Shown piece by piece: positions 33,301 to 46,262 of a stretch of DNA of 64,000 bases. Made by a program: the position numbers and the translations under genes. The notes beneath the pieces were generated by a model. That model was not told where the DNA came from, made no database searches, and saw only the letters and a list, made by a program, of their open reading frames with translations. Position 1 is the first letter of the stretch. Each line of letters begins with the position of its first letter. This stretch comes from Pyrrhosoma nymphula (lineage: Eukaryota; Arthropoda; Insecta; Odonata; Coenagrionidae), in the NCBI GenBank assembly GCA_963573305.1, contig OY754327.1, positions 181,668,386 through 181,732,385 of the forward strand, in the 5' to 3' direction.

Positions 33301-36300
33301 GATTTTGGACTTTTTAAGGTAGTCTGAGCGAGATATTTCCCTAGTCATAATGGAGACCATATTTGAATTTGAATTTTTAATTTCAGCGTCTGTAAGAAGT
33401 ATGAAGTAAATATTGTAATATTAATAGCGCTAAAATATAGTTATATATGACAAAAATTCTCAGTTATTAAATTAATATACCTATAGAAGTCTGTAACATG
33501 AAACATTTTTTCAAGCCGAACGGTGAAAACGCCTTCACAACAAATGATGTTTTTTTTCTATTCTGTAAAAATTACTGCGGTAATTGATTATATTTATAAA
33601 TAGTTGAGAAAACATACAAGCTACACACCGTTAGTTTTTTGGCAAAATCTAGTTGTTAGAAATGCCTAATTTTTCCAATATTCTCTCTCTGGAGCGCACA
33701 GACGTAATGTATCCCATGCAAAACAGCTTATATTTTTAGGAAAATTGCTCGAAAAGTAGGTCGGAAAAGGGTGAGTATCTTTATATCATTGGAAAGATGA
33801 GTTTTTCTTTAAAATAAGGAAAAGCTCATTAAATTCCATTTGAAGTGATATTTCGCTCAAACTACCTGTTTTATATGTCTCTCTCACGTTATAAACTTTT
33901 AGACTTGTATTTATATTATATCCAAAATCTTTTCAATGGCTTCCATTTGGGGAGGGAGTGCTTGATGCATAATAACCTCTCCTCGCTCGGCCCCTAAAAC
34001 AGGTGAATGGCAGTTGGTTCGGCAGGAGAGACAATGGCAATTGTGCCCCTTGAACTGCCTGAATTTCCTTTTTCACACCTTTCACCTGAATAATTGGGGA
34101 AGGCGAATTAGGGTGGGAAAGTAAAATGCCTTCATTGGCGGCAAATTCACGCCTTGATTTAGAAATATAAAATTGATAATGCTTTATGACGGGGATGATG
34201 CGTAAAATTGGCATGAATGGTAAAAGTAATAAGGGGTCATGTGCATATTTTATCGTATTTATTAAACTAGTGATGGATCATGGTGTTATGTATGGAATGG
34301 GGAACTGGGCACGAAGGTAATTTATTGGTTAATATAACGCTAGGGTTATAGGCCCCCTTCTGCGGAAAGCCTTTAAAAGGAGCGAGGAAAGGGGATGAAC
34401 TCACTGCACAGGCACGCCTTGGGCTACAACAGCCTAATGAACACAACAATGGAAGGACAAATGGACGGGGGTGACCGCAGAAGAAAGGCCGGGGTCGAGA
34501 ATGAAATGCAGTTCCGATAGGATTGGTGGTGACGATACTGAAGCAACCTTGCCGAGAAAACACGCCGTTGTACACGCCATCAAGCTGGTAACTGAGATGA
34601 ACAAGGCAAGTTCTCAAAGTGAAATTAATTGCAGCCAGAAGTGGCGCGAATGATTGATGTTGCTGGCATATTAACATTTAATATGCCAATAGAACCATGC
34701 AGGGATGAGATGGGATCCTTGGTATACGATGGAGAGTAGCGTCAAAAGATTTTTGTTTAAATGATGTTTCCACGTTAAAGAAAATCCACGATTGGTGAGG
34801 AGTAACTGCCGGTCACTTCATTTCTCAGATGCTGTTGCACTAAAATGTTTCGCTTTCAGACATTATACTAACCATTACATATGGTAATAGGGTTCTTTCA
34901 TAACTAATCGTTAACAATATTTTTAATCAGTGCTCAATCATGTTAATTATGTGTGGCATGCGTTGGCGTGAATTTTATCACTATTGACTGAATATTAATT
35001 CCGGAATATTCATTTCTTATTCCTGCTGACTACTTCATGTTCTCAAAAAATATCTTTGGATCTACACGAAGAACATTGGTAACGATTTCGCTTTTATCTG
35101 AAGGGCATAAATGAATGAAGGGTACTGGGATTCTTTAACAACAATTATTCATTAGCTTTGACTATATCATTAGGTGGTGGTCATCAATTCCTCGCATTCA
35201 AAAAGAATTTACGTAATTTCCCTTAGAAAATCCATTAATTTGTAGAGAACTGTCCATCATTTTTCCCCTGTCACCCTTAGTGCTCAAAAAGGATCATCCT
35301 TTCAAAACCTCTCCCTTCTTCGTTGGCCTTCAGGTGTGACTCAGTTCGTCTCACGCAAGGACAATGAGGCGCCTGTCGTCAAAGAACAGTGCTGATTAAA
35401 TGACTAACTAATGCTGAACTTAATGGTGTCTTTGGGAAAACAAAATATTTCACCATAACATTTTTGGCGTGACCCATCTTTGTATTTGACATTCTGTTTA
35501 ACAACTGTTTACAGAAGAAAAACAGGATTTACTACACTTTGAGGGTAATAATTCCCTTTGGTCTCACTTAAACTAAGTTAACATACGATCGTAAAATATT
35601 CGTAATTTTGACATTACTGAATAAATATTCACTGCTGCATTAACATTCGTAAATATTCCCCCTATAATGACTATGGGGGGAGTATTTCGCACCTGCTAGG
35701 CAAACCTCAAAATCATTGGTCCTCTGTCCCCGTTCTGTATTCATTGATGATTTGTTTTTTCTTCATTTTCGCCAACGTTCCCACTTTCCTCACCTCCATT
35801 CCTAGTTCAACGTCTTTCTCTCCTATGTTTCAATTTGCACTCCGGAGCCACAGCCTTGCAGATTAGCCTGCCCAGACCTATTCCATAAGAGGTGATTTCG
35901 CCTAGTGGTGCCGCACCCATTCCTTTTCTTGTTCTCTTTCTTGCCTTGTGACTTGCATTCGTTCAAGTTCCCCAGTTTTTACTCCGACCCAGTAGCCAAC
36001 TGCGATAGTCGGTCGTAATCCATACCTAATTTATTCCCCCCACCCAAATTTTCACGCTATGGTGATTTCGTGCATTACTTCCATTTCAACTTTTTTGCTT
36101 TGCGTCATTCAATTTTACCGCCGCATTTCACCTTAAACGTTGGCGCACCAACTTTCGTTCGGTCGTTGAATAACACCTCAAAATTTTACGTTTTCGCTAT
36201 TCTAATATTTCCTTAGGGTTCCGTAAAATCACGGAAAGGAGAGTATTGTTTTTTATTCGCGAATAGCGGACTCCTCGAGAATGCACGAAGGGGAGTTCCC

Positions 36301-36399
36301 CGTCCGATAAAACGATCACAGCTGTGGGATATGGTGAGGATGATTGCATATTTCCTCTTTTTTTCCGCCGTGGGTTCGGCTCCAGATCCAAATATCACC

Positions 36400-36930
36400 C
36401 GGGATGGCAACGCCGCCGTGTGATGCTGGTCGGGGTACGTAGAGTCGAGTCATCTGGGTTGGTCTGCTTGGGTTGTGCGGGAGAGAGAGAGAGAAAGGAG
36501 ATGGAATAGTGGTGGCGGGGGAGTTGTAGGAGAGTGGATTTGTGGGGGGGGGGTTAGAGGAGCAAAGGGCACCCGCCCACCCACTGTTGCTGTTATGTGA
36601 AGTTTTCCTCTCTCCCTTCCCTTACCCACCCCCCACCCAACCCCCTTCACTCTCTCTCCCCCTCCCCCCCGCCACCACCTCCCTCCACCTCCGTCGCCGT
36701 GGTTGCCCCGGCGGCTCGCGGGCGCCCCGACCTACTTACGTTCGAGATTCCGTCCCCTTCACCTCATCTCTCCCCTCCCCCTCCTCCTCCTCTCACGTCC
36801 CCCCCCCACACCATCGTCCATGCATCTCCCTCCCTTCGTGCTACAGTTAGTCTTTTCTTTTGTAATTTTCCCCCAATCCACCTCTCCCCCACCCCAATCC
36901 GTTCCCCTCTTCCTCTTCTCACGCATGGAC
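36400..36930. other. GC-rich, strongly pyrimidine-biased block
   Basis: From about 36,600 to 36,925 the plus strand is almost entirely C and T, with CpG-containing interruptions. It is preceded by a (GA)7 microsatellite at 36,481-36,494 and a run of G at 36,544-36,552. Open frames here give proline/serine-rich peptides that only reflect composition. It may be a regulatory or nucleosome-excluding element. Confidence 0.45.
36481..36494 (+). repeat. (GA)7 microsatellite
   Basis: Seven perfect GA units, which could also serve as a GAGA-factor type site in an insect. Confidence 0.8.
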
Positions 36931-37113
36931 TAAAAAAAATATTCACGCCACCCCTTGACGTCTTCCCTGCTTATACACTTACATGCATACGATTGACTAT
37001 TATCTTTTAGCTTAAACTTGTCTCCTATCGCTGCGCTCTTCAACTGTTTCATGTCTGCGAACCAGTGGAAAAGGAGAAATATTCGTGGGCCGGATAACGG
37101 CTTGCAAGGCAGA

Positions 37114-37129
37114 AATAATAATAATAATA
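37114..37129 (+). repeat. (AAT)5 microsatellite
   Basis: Five perfect AAT units. Confidence 0.85.
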
Positions 37130-38880
37130 GCCAATTCATGTAATAAATTTGATTGTTTCAGGCTTGACTTCGTGGAAGTGAAATATATCCAATTTTGAAT
37201 TTAAAAAAACTTTGTACTTTCCCACACTTTTTTATAGTGTGTGGAAAATTACAAATTTTTTTTATTCACAAACAATGTATGTATCGCGTTTTATTTGTAA
37301 ATCTGTTTTCATAAAAATAAACTTTGGGAAAACATTTCCTCGATCTTCGGTCCTCAAACGGTTCGTGAATTATAAATTTTCGTTGTGACCCAATTTTAGA
37401 ATCTTTTTATGGTTCAGTATTGTTGATGTTCCCCCAGTAAATGTTCGCGTTTTCTACTGTTATGCCTAGGTACACAGCTTAAATACACATTTCAACCCCC
37501 GAATGTCAATCAGATTCGAATTATAAGGGGATGATTATAATTTTTTACTTCGATGCACTCCGAAGTCTGGGAGAATTCCTACTTAAATCCTCTCTTCATT
37601 AAATTTCAAACGAAAAAGGCTTGTTAAAGTTGAATTGCGTTTTGAAACAAATTAAGTTTACAGGTCACGGCTCAACAGTAATTGTGATACCAAATATGAA
37701 AGCTCTGTTTCTCCTTTTTTCTCTGAAGCAATTAGATCCCTCCCAGTGCTCTAGCTAGATACTGTAGATCATTGGTAGAATAAGTGAAGGCACTTGCTCT
37801 CTGCCGTCGACGTGATGTGTTTTCATGATTAGCAATGGAGCAGCTTTGTCCGTATCTATTCGGTTAAAGACTAGAGTAACTGGGAGGAATGGGATTCTAA
37901 ACATCTGATTTATGCTCAAGTTACTCAAACGGCATTAACACAGTTTAGCACAAAATTGCATCGTAATAATTATGCTCTATACATAATTTACTCTCCACAA
38001 TTTTTAGCCATTTAAAATTATTCGTGTCGATAATTGCAACCCAGAATCGACAAAACGTGTGTGATTTTTTGTCATGCCCTTAAAAAGCTATTACTTAAAA
38101 AAATTGTTCCCCTTACAGAGCGATATGACAGCTGATTATGAGGACCACTCTCTCCTCGAAAAAGCTGTCGCGACGCAACTTCAGTTTGAACATTTATGAA
38201 GTTCAGAATATGCGTCGTAGGAGAATAACGTAACGATTGCACGTGGTGGCCAATGCTTAATGCGACCTTTCTTAATCCACTTGGAGTGACTGAAAAAGAG
38301 AAAACCTCAGAGACGTCGGGAGTCGACATGGCGCAGTAATTGCACATAGCTGTACATAGGTATGCATGAGCCGGAAGCTTTATACGAATGAAAAAATTAA
38401 GTAAAAAAATGATTGTACATCTGAAGGCCATCGATAGAAAATGCGTCTGAATTTAATAGTTGGGATATGCACATTGTTTCTGGTAAAACAAACGTAAATT
38501 CAAATGATCCGGGGCCCCTCCACTTGCACTGGACTGGTGCACTGTTGTGTGATGATTCCGTAGACAATAAGTTACATGCTTACGCCTTCCGTTTTATTCG
38601 TGGTAGGCATCAATATGGACTGAAGTAGTCGCCGTGTTTAACGACTCAATTTCAGCATCAAAATCATGTCTTGGGTTCAATAACATTTTCATCATGATCG
38701 GACGACCGCCGTGCGAGTTTGACAGTTGCGATAAATCTCGTTTTAACCAGTAGCTTAGTATAAATTTTCTCTCGCTTTTTGTGTCGCTCTTCTGTCGTTC
38801 TAACTCCCTCGAGAAATTACGACTTTTTAAAGGTTGGATGCGAAGAAAGAAACTGTAAACAGCTAGCATCGTAATATCGA
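37130..38880. other. Non-coding stretch, nothing recognised
   Basis: AT-rich sequence with short frames of at most about 120 codons on the minus strand and no motif that I recognise. Confidence 0.4.
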
Positions 38881-39236
38881 GGGTGATCTAGTTGGTATAG
38901 TGGATTGAGTACTGGCTTCCTATCCCGAAGGTTCGCGTTTGAATCCCTGCTGTGGCGGATATTTTTCAGTGGTATCCGGATCCCTACTTGGGTGTTGTGT
39001 GTAGACTACTTCAGTACAATCAAGTGCAGAACTCCGTCCGTCGGATGGGGCGTATAACTGTGGTCCCATTATCTCCATTCATAAACAACAGACTAATGCC
39101 AACGCCGGGTTTCTCTTAACCCTTCCTCCTTTCCCCCAGTAATCCTTTCATTACCAATCCTACCCACTTAACTTAAACGGCGCAGATGTCCTCAGTTGTC
39201 GGTGGCCTCCCGAAATAACTGAACGACCATCCAGGC
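38881..39236 (+). mobile_element. tRNA-derived SINE
   Basis: An A-box-like stretch TAGTTGGTATAGTGG (38,889-38,903) and a B box within GTTCGCGTTTGAATCCC (38,931-38,947) give a tRNA-like head. A body follows with CGTCCGTCGGATGGGGCGT and CCTCAGTTGTCGGTGGCCTC segments. It ends near the perfect hairpin at 39,219-39,259. Pol III-transcribed SINEs move with LINE enzymes. The partner family cannot be told from this sequence. Confidence 0.65.
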
Positions 39237-39259
39237 ACGTAGCCTGGATGGTCGTTCAG
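39219..39259. repeat. Perfect 18 bp hairpin with 5-nt loop
   Basis: CTGAACGACCATCCAGGC (39,219-39,236), loop ACGTA, then the exact complement at 39,242-39,259. It sits at the 3' boundary of the SINE. Confidence 0.9.
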
Positions 39260-39639
39260 GGGCCCTTGAAATTTCAAATCATATTGTTAGTTTAGTTTGA
39301 CCATGTATTATATTGGATGAAGAATACTAGGGTTCGAGAGGGGAAAAAGGTAATAAGAAAGCACTTTTCTATAAAAACAAGTAGCCATAAATAAACTGCA
39401 AAAGCGAATAAAATCGTGTCAAGATAGGACCCCCCACGCTTCAGCACCAAGCCAAAATCCTGGCGACGTGATTGCGACCATCGTATTAGCGAGTCGAGCG
39501 TCTTATTTCCGGGACGTTCCCTGTGTGGGATAGTGTACGTCATTTGCCCGTATCATCGAAATGTCATGACTGCCTCGCCTCTTGATAGGGCGCTGCCGGG
39601 ATGCTTGGCTCGGCGAAACAATGATAAGGGCGTAGCTGA

Positions 39640-40100
39640 GCTCCACTTTTAATCCACCTCCCTCTCGGCTGTTCTGTTTTTTCCCCAACCGCACCTTGCC
39701 GAGCTTTTGCTTCGCCCCGAGAGAGGTGCAGCGAGGGCGGGAGAGAGTCGAGGCCGCGTGCGGACCTTGGCGGCGAGCCGCTCTCGCTCGAGATAGGTAT
39801 GTGCGGGTGAAGACCTATTCTCTCTCCGCTCCGCGGTGCGTGTTGTCGCGGGGGTGCTTGATGGCCTGGCGCCCGAGGAGTGGGCGCGGTGGTGCCGGTG
39901 GTGTCTGGGGTCGTGAGGAATGGGGGAGGAAGGATTGCGTATAAGTGGGTGTAGTGGAAGCGAGGCATGCCGTCGAAATGGGCGGATTCGAAAATTCCTT
40001 CTGCTGCGGTAGACTTGCCCTCCACGACGAAGGCGATAACTGCAGGGGAGTTGGCGGAATTGGCGCCAGCGTTCCTCCGGGCGAAAATAATTCCGACACC
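39640..40100. other. GC/CpG-rich block
   Basis: A CG-rich patch of about 450 bp with open frames on both strands (up to 153 codons on the minus strand). None has a recognisable domain, and the minus-strand reading is dominated by P, A, G and R as expected from composition. It is a candidate regulatory island or unannotated promoter. Confidence 0.4.
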
Positions 40101-40653
40101 GTGAAGGACTATGCTTTGTCAGATAGGTAGCTCTTTATCAGATCACTAGCTACATGACCCCGTGCCTGCTATTCTCTTTTTTTTACTCTTCCCATACAAC
40201 GTTATTCATCATTCTCTGCAGACAATAGTCCGATGATTGATTTTGCAGTAGCAGTGCAGCCTATTGTATTCGCTCACGGTTGTGTGTTCGGGGTGGCGTT
40301 TTTTGCTCACTTAACGCTCCTTGTTTTTATCGATCTAAGAATTTTCGGGATTGCTGCCCGCTTCTTCGTCGAGGGGAAAACTAATGGGGAAGTTGTTTTT
40401 AAATTTTGTAATTTTAATTCCAGATAAGGGAATTTTTAGGTTTAGACGATAGATAAAAAAAGAAATTATTGAACTAAATGACTTCGACGGTTTTTGTGTC
40501 TGTTATTTAATTTGAGAAAAAAAACTGAGCATTTGTTCGGTATCGTTAGATAGGAACTGAAATTTTAACTCCTATGTTAGAATGAGAAAGAGTAATTCCT
40601 AAATAAATCAAGTCCATTGACAAATGATTTCTGGCTTTCCCGATGAACAGCGT

Positions 40654-40821
40654 AGATGAATCTTTTTCGGGATTATAGCCGGGTAAGAGTTGGCTACATG
40701 CCGACGTTTCGACAGCTGATGCTGCTGTCTTCATCACCCTGAGGACGACAGCGGAGTAAGCTGTCAAAACGTCGGCATGGAGCCAACTCTTACCAGGTTA
40801 GAATCCCAAGAAAGATTCATC
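40654..40821. repeat. Inverted pair of Penelope-type hammerhead-bearing termini
   Basis: Two arms of about 60 bp are inverted copies: GTAAGAGTTGGCT-ATGCCGACGTTT on the left and its near complement on the right. On the minus strand GTGATGA (40,731-40,737) with a GACAGC/GCTGTC stem and GAAACGTC gives a hammerhead-like core with one change in the first box. On the plus strand CTGAGGA (40,739-40,745) is perfect, but AAAA (40,766-40,769) stands where GAAA is expected. The arrangement is that of inverted Penelope-like terminal repeats without the coding region. Confidence 0.55.
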
Positions 40822-42059
40822 CTAGCCCATTGTATTTTCTTGACGCTGAGTTATGCGAATCTTACGATCGTTTCGGAAGAAAATCAGTGGGTATTATTTC
40901 CCGGAAATATTTTTAAAGCAAACTTATTTTCCTTTAACAGCGAAGTAGCTTCGTTACGATGAGTAACTTGCTCCTCTTTTAGTTGGTTCGTTGTTGATCG
41001 CCGCTCCGTCCTCCTCTGACCAATATTCCCTCCCCCCATCATTTCTTCATTGGCTCCAACCTTCACGTCTTTCATCACCAGCCTCGACGTTTCCCATGCT
41101 GTTCCCACCATTTTTTCCCCTCTTTTATTTTCTTCGTCAGGCTTTGAGCTTAGCCAGGTGATGTGAAAGGCGTGAATTAAGCCAATTTAATGGTTTGATA
41201 GGCAGGAAGCGTTTAGTTTTCCTTCGTTCTCGTACCATCCGGTCAAAATCACTCTACCATGCTGAACCAATCAGTTTCGCTCTTTTATTCCATTGAAATC
41301 TATCTCTATGTTACAGAAGTCGGGCAAAAACGTATTTCGAAAAGCTCTCACTTATCACTTTAAAGATCACTGGGATAATTCTTTTGTTTGATATTTCTAC
41401 TTTTTTTGGTTGTCTCTGGTTTTTGGATTATTTCTTGTAAGTTCCCAATTGCTCTGATTATGTGTGCTTATTTGTTCATTTAAATATATGACTGCACGCA
41501 AGCAATGTCAGATTAAAGCACACAATGTTTTTTTTACAACCGGAAAGAGTAGTTACTTTTCACATGTCCTGTTATATAGGGGTAACGAATGAGGATGCTG
41601 TTTTTCATGCTGAAGAGAGAATCAGAATATTAGTTTGCATAAATTGAAATAATTAAATTGCAATGTCTTTTCGTGGCTTTCGACTGGAAATATTGTACAA
41701 TGAACGCTATCTGACGTATAATTACAGAGTTGAAATATGGAGAGGATGTAATTTGTGGATGATGCGTTTGACTTACCGATATTTTAATGCTGGAAATTCA
41801 CATACGGTCGTAATAGGAATGAAACCATCCTAAGGTAAGCTCCTATGCTCCAGGAATTCAAAATTTATGCCTCAGGTATTCATTGAATAGTACCTACTGC
41901 TTAATGTTTTGCTCCAGGTATTCAATGTTTATGCATGACCGAATGGGTTTTAGACTGATATTTAAGGTCATTTCCTTTTCCATTAAAGTATTTCAAACCA
42001 CTTCTGAAAACTTTCTTTTCGCATCCAAGGGCTCATCGAAAACGATTCTTTTACAATTG
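40822..42059. other. Non-coding stretch
   Basis: No gene recognised. Near 41,845-41,935 a phrase like GCTCCAGG.ATTCAA....TTATGC occurs twice about 65-70 bp apart, suggesting an old small duplication. Confidence 0.4.
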
Positions 42060-42706
42060 CTCTATGGGAAAGAAGAAGGGGATGTTAATATCACAGTAAA
42101 AGGTCAGCGACTAGAGCGGGTAGAATCTTTCAGATACCTCGGTAGCCTGATAAATAAAGATGGCAACTCAACTCCGGCAATCAAGAGTAGAATATCCATG
42201 GGAATGAAAGTCTTTGAAAAAACAAAAGCTCTGAACTGCCAAAAAAATACCTATTATCCTAAGGAAGAGATTTGCCAAATGCTTTGTATGGAGCGCGGTC
42301 CCGTATGGATCAGAAACTTGGACCTATAGAAAAAAAGAAGTTCAATATCTTGAAAGTTTTGAAATGTGGTTATGGAGAAGAATGATGAGAGTGAGGTGGA
42401 CGGACAAGGTGAGGAATGACCAAGTTTTGGAATGGATTGGAGAGAAAAGGTCAATCATGAATGCAATAAAAAGAAGGAAGGCAAACTGGTTAGGGCACAT
42501 CATGAGGCATGACTGCCTCCTGAGTACGATAATGGAAGGAAAAGTGAAAGGAAAACGGAAGAAAGGAGGAAGAAAATTTGATATGTAGACGGATTTGAGG
42601 GAGAATAGGAGTTATCAAGAGATGAAAATGTGGGCACAAAATAGAGAAGTTTGGAGGAGTTCAGCTGGAACCTGTCTCAGAACAGATCTACCTTGATGAT
42701 GATGAT
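42060..42706 (+). mobile_element. LINE post-RT fragment with (GAT)n tail
   Basis: This 3' remnant of a LINE related to the 6.5-9.8 kb element contains F-R-Y-L-G-S-L-I-N-K-D-G, then F-E-M-W-L-W-R-R-M-M-R-V-R-W-T-D-K, W-I-G-E-K-R-S-I-M-N-A-I, W-L-G-H-I-M-R-H-D-C-L-L and M-E-G-K-V-K-G-K-R-K-K-G-G-R. The two parts are in different frames, and a stop after N-L-D-L shows decay. It ends in GATGATGATGAT, a simple-repeat tail typical of this LINE group. No RT core is present, so it is 5' truncated. Confidence 0.75.
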
Positions 42707-45700
42707 ATGGGCATTAGCGGTGGCCTTATGCCTTTTAGCCGACGGACGGAATGTCGGAGAATGAAATTAGGATGTTCACCCGGTAATTCAATGAGGGGCT
42801 CATGGAAATGAACTGCTTTGTCCCTATCTTACAGATTGAATATTAATGACATTTTGGATTTGAGACTCAGGAATACTTTGCCGACTGAGGCCCTTCATAT
42901 GTTGGACATAAATGGGACCTTATCACGGTATTGCATCTATGCGTCACATACAATAATAATAGTCTTATTAAGTAATAGAATAAATAATTGTCAGGTTAGG
43001 CTAGTGTATAAAAAATCCACAAAACATACTAGTAGTCACTCTCTGTTTAACCATGTCGTAGGTTACATGCTTTTCAATTCAATTTTAATTTCATTCATTG
43101 GTGATTAAAATTTTAGAATAGCAAGTATTGTTTGTATGCCTTATTTGCTGTTAATCTGCCCTCATAGTGAACTGCACAGTTGTTTTTGAGAAATATATTT
43201 AGCTCGTAATTTACTTGAGCTTTGAGTTGGAAAGGTCATGGAACATAGTCTAAACCCCTGACTTGTCCTCATTTGAGAAAGGCGACTGTCCAGCCTTCGG
43301 CTTTATCGCCGTCGGCGTTTCGTTACCGGCGGCGCCTCTTAGAAAGAACGACAAGTAGAAGGTGTGCGCATACCTCGATTCTAGCGTTCCATTTTCTCTC
43401 TTTCTTTCGCCCATTCCCTGACGTAAAGTGCACTTACGACCTTAGCCTTTGAAGCGTCCTTAGACTAGCCAATGGTACTAGCCCTTGACTTTTACTATTT
43501 TATGTCGATGCAAATATGTGACTCACTCACTTAATGTCTTCAACATACTCGAGTGAGGTTTAAAAACAAAGCCGTCGACGCTGCTCTCCATAAGGACATA
43601 ATATCCGCGATATTTGCATAGCGCGTAGATATGTCTCTGCGCACCTTTCACAGTCAGTATTAAGCCCTGACATAGGTAGCCGACACGATTTCATACCGGT
43701 AGCGTGCTCCGCTGCTGAATCGAAGGTCGCCGGTTGGAATGGAGCCTGCGGAGTTGGTTGCTGCATTGTCACGCAATTTTCTAAATTAATTGGCGTTTAT
43801 GGTGTGATATTACCTCGGACCCTGCAGAAATTTTTATTTAATCATCAATAGTCGTCCACTGCTCCTGCAACAGAAGTTTATTGAGTTTCATTGTTATACT
43901 AATGCATTAATTGAGGACCCACATTGCATCCATGGATGATATCACCCTGAGGCATTGAGGGAAATAGACTACCAACTGGAAAGCTTGCAAATGCTCGAAC
44001 GGCTTTTCTTCTTTTCGATTGAACATTAATGGAAGGACGCGTTGTGAGGTTGCAGGGAAGCATGAAGAGCCGCAGAAGGAAATTGTTGGGGCCAAACGGA
44101 GTTCAGATTGGAAGGAAATGACATTGAAAACAAAAAAATATTAAAATTGCTTATTTAAAATCAATTTTTTAGTGCGGTTTTCTAACTGGCCTATCCAAAT
44201 CCTCTTAGCAGTCTCAGCGTAAATAGTATCGTGATAAATATGTATGCAATTAATAATATTGAATCGCCCAAATTTGAAGCATGAATTGTTTTCTAACGAT
44301 ATATGCCCAGCAGCATGAGAACCTATAAAGTGTTCAATTCTCACACATAATTATTTCAAATAAATATTATCATTTGGAATATTTACGCAGTACATTTGTG
44401 GAAAAAAGATAGAGCGTGTATTCTAATTCGTTAAAAAAATAAAAATGCGAACACAGTTGCTATAAATAAAATTATATCATAATCACTTGGTTTACGACGG
44501 TAAAATTCGAACGTTCGTGTCATGAAAGATAAATCCCATTCGTGTGGACCCGGGGCTGCCTTGCAGTCTAACGTCGTGAGTCGGAAGTTGACCCTTTTTG
44601 AGTTTGATTAGGATAAAGAGAGATGTAATTAGTGATTTTTAAAACCCGATATCATTTGAAATGTTATTTTTTATGGAAACTTATTCATATTGTGATCTTG
44701 ATACTGTAGGTACCGATTTAATTCAGTGCATGTTTCATTTCTTGGACTTATTGTCGGATCAAGATGATTGGAGCCCAGTATATATATATTCTAAATCAGT
44801 TTATGGGAATTCAATTTTGGATAAAAGTTCATAAATAATATATGAAATAATAAATATGAAATATGATACGAAAAGCCCATTTGGCATTCCAATAAATGGT
44901 GTAAAATTTGATCTTCATCAAGTCTTCTCCGTTTTATAATGAAACGTATCATGGAAAATCGCCAGGTTCTCCTATAGTGGAATAGGTTTCGCTGTGTGAA
45001 TTACGGGTAAATGTGATGGAAAACTGAAGGTGAGGCGTTATCTCACAGTAAAAGGGAAAGTTGAAATAAATTACGGCCGTCTATATGGGATTAATTGGAA
45101 GTTTAAATTTCGAAATTAGGTTATGTCAAAAAATAGGTTCGGTGAAAATCTTTTCAGTTACAAAAGATTAAAAATTCACCTTATCAACTACAATAGAGGC
45201 TCCTTTAGGATTCATGAAACAGCTAGGCGTGCTTTTCAATTGCATCGGTGGCCACGTGGCTAAAAATAGAAATACTTCAGGCGGCATTGGGTGGTTCTCA
45301 AGTTCCTCTATTTCACTCATAAATATACATAATATATTCCGCGACGGACTAGTGTGCAGGGAGTTTTGCTACTCAGCCCTCAGTGGCGGAACAATGCCTG
45401 CGACGTGAGCCAAAGGAGTCGGGGGAGGATGATGCCTTGGGGAACTCACTCGTGCATCATGTGGATGCGATGGCCGTAATGAGTTCGACATTCAGACGAG
45501 GATCGGCGGCAAGCGGGGGAATGCGGGTAGTTACTCGACATCTCGATCATTTAAATGCGAATCTTTGACGATAAAGATCTCTGCAAGTGGTAATGGAAAA
45601 TCAATCCTCTTACTTTTTTGAAAATTATATTTACGAACTCTACGAGATATATATTACATTTATATCTCTCTTTAAGTTTCACCTGAAAAACGCATGCTTA

Positions 45701-45900
45701 CACGTGTACTCGACCTTTGAGATTGTCTTAATATTGAATCGTTGCGCCCAAGATCGCTGTGTCCTAGTGGCACGTTCCCTGGATGTAAAATTGTTTGATT
45801 CAAGCTTCCAATTCCCTCACTCCTCGAGAAAAATTCTGTCAGTAACTATTTTTTGTAATCATCATTAATCATTAAATCCTAAATTAGATTGGTTGACTGC
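42707..45900. other. Non-coding stretch
   Basis: No gene recognised. A plus-strand tRNA-like patch at about 43,690-43,750 (GGTAGCGTGCTCCGCTG and GCCGGTTGGAATGG) may be a degraded SINE head. The rest is AT-rich and without structure that I can name. Confidence 0.35.
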
Positions 45901-45904
45901 AGCC

Positions 45905-46262
45905 CTCTGTTCGACGCTGTCTCCTGCCAACTCTTATGCACCCATGTACTTATAGCTTTTCTATATTATGTCCCGTTTCACTTGGCATTATCTTTGTGTC
46001 TCGAAGCATTGCCTTTCCATCTGGACCTTGTCTTCCGAGTAGTGCTCCATATGTTTTTTTTCCTCTCCTATCCTTCCGTTCTCCTCGTTTCGCATTTTAT
46101 CCGTCAATTTGACCTTCATCATCCGACTCAAGAACCAAGTATCGATGGCCTCCATTCTCTTCTGTTCCATTTTTTCAATGGTCCATGTCTCTGAGCCATA
46201 TCACACGACACTCTTCACGAATATTTCTGCGTACTGCTTCCTTATTGTTGATCCTATTTTCA
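45905..46262 (-). mobile_element. Degraded LINE post-RT fragment
   Basis: The minus strand reads E-T-W-T-I-E-K-M-E-Q-K-R-M-E-A-I-D-T-W, then S-R-M-M-K-V-K-L-T-D-K-M-R-N-E-E and R-I-G-E-E-K. This matches the W-x-x-R-x-M-x-x-V-x-W-T-D-K-x-R-N block of the 42 kb fragment, with many changes. It has no RT core and no clear tail. Confidence 0.55.

Larger units (their letters stand above)
29191..36400. other. Long non-coding stretch with few landmarks
   Basis: A GC-rich block at 29,520-29,960 and a weak Penelope-type motif at 30,262-30,340 are listed separately. Otherwise I see AT-rich sequence with short frames that lack motifs. The patch at 34,300-34,640 is moderately GC-rich with frames on both strands but no recognisable protein. 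The 35,830-36,020 segment looks like an old interspersed repeat that I cannot name. Confidence 0.4.

Noticed and set aside
39564..40025. A 153-codon minus-strand open frame
   Set aside because: Composition-driven (P/A/G/R-rich), with no motif and with competing frames on the plus strand in the same CpG-rich block.
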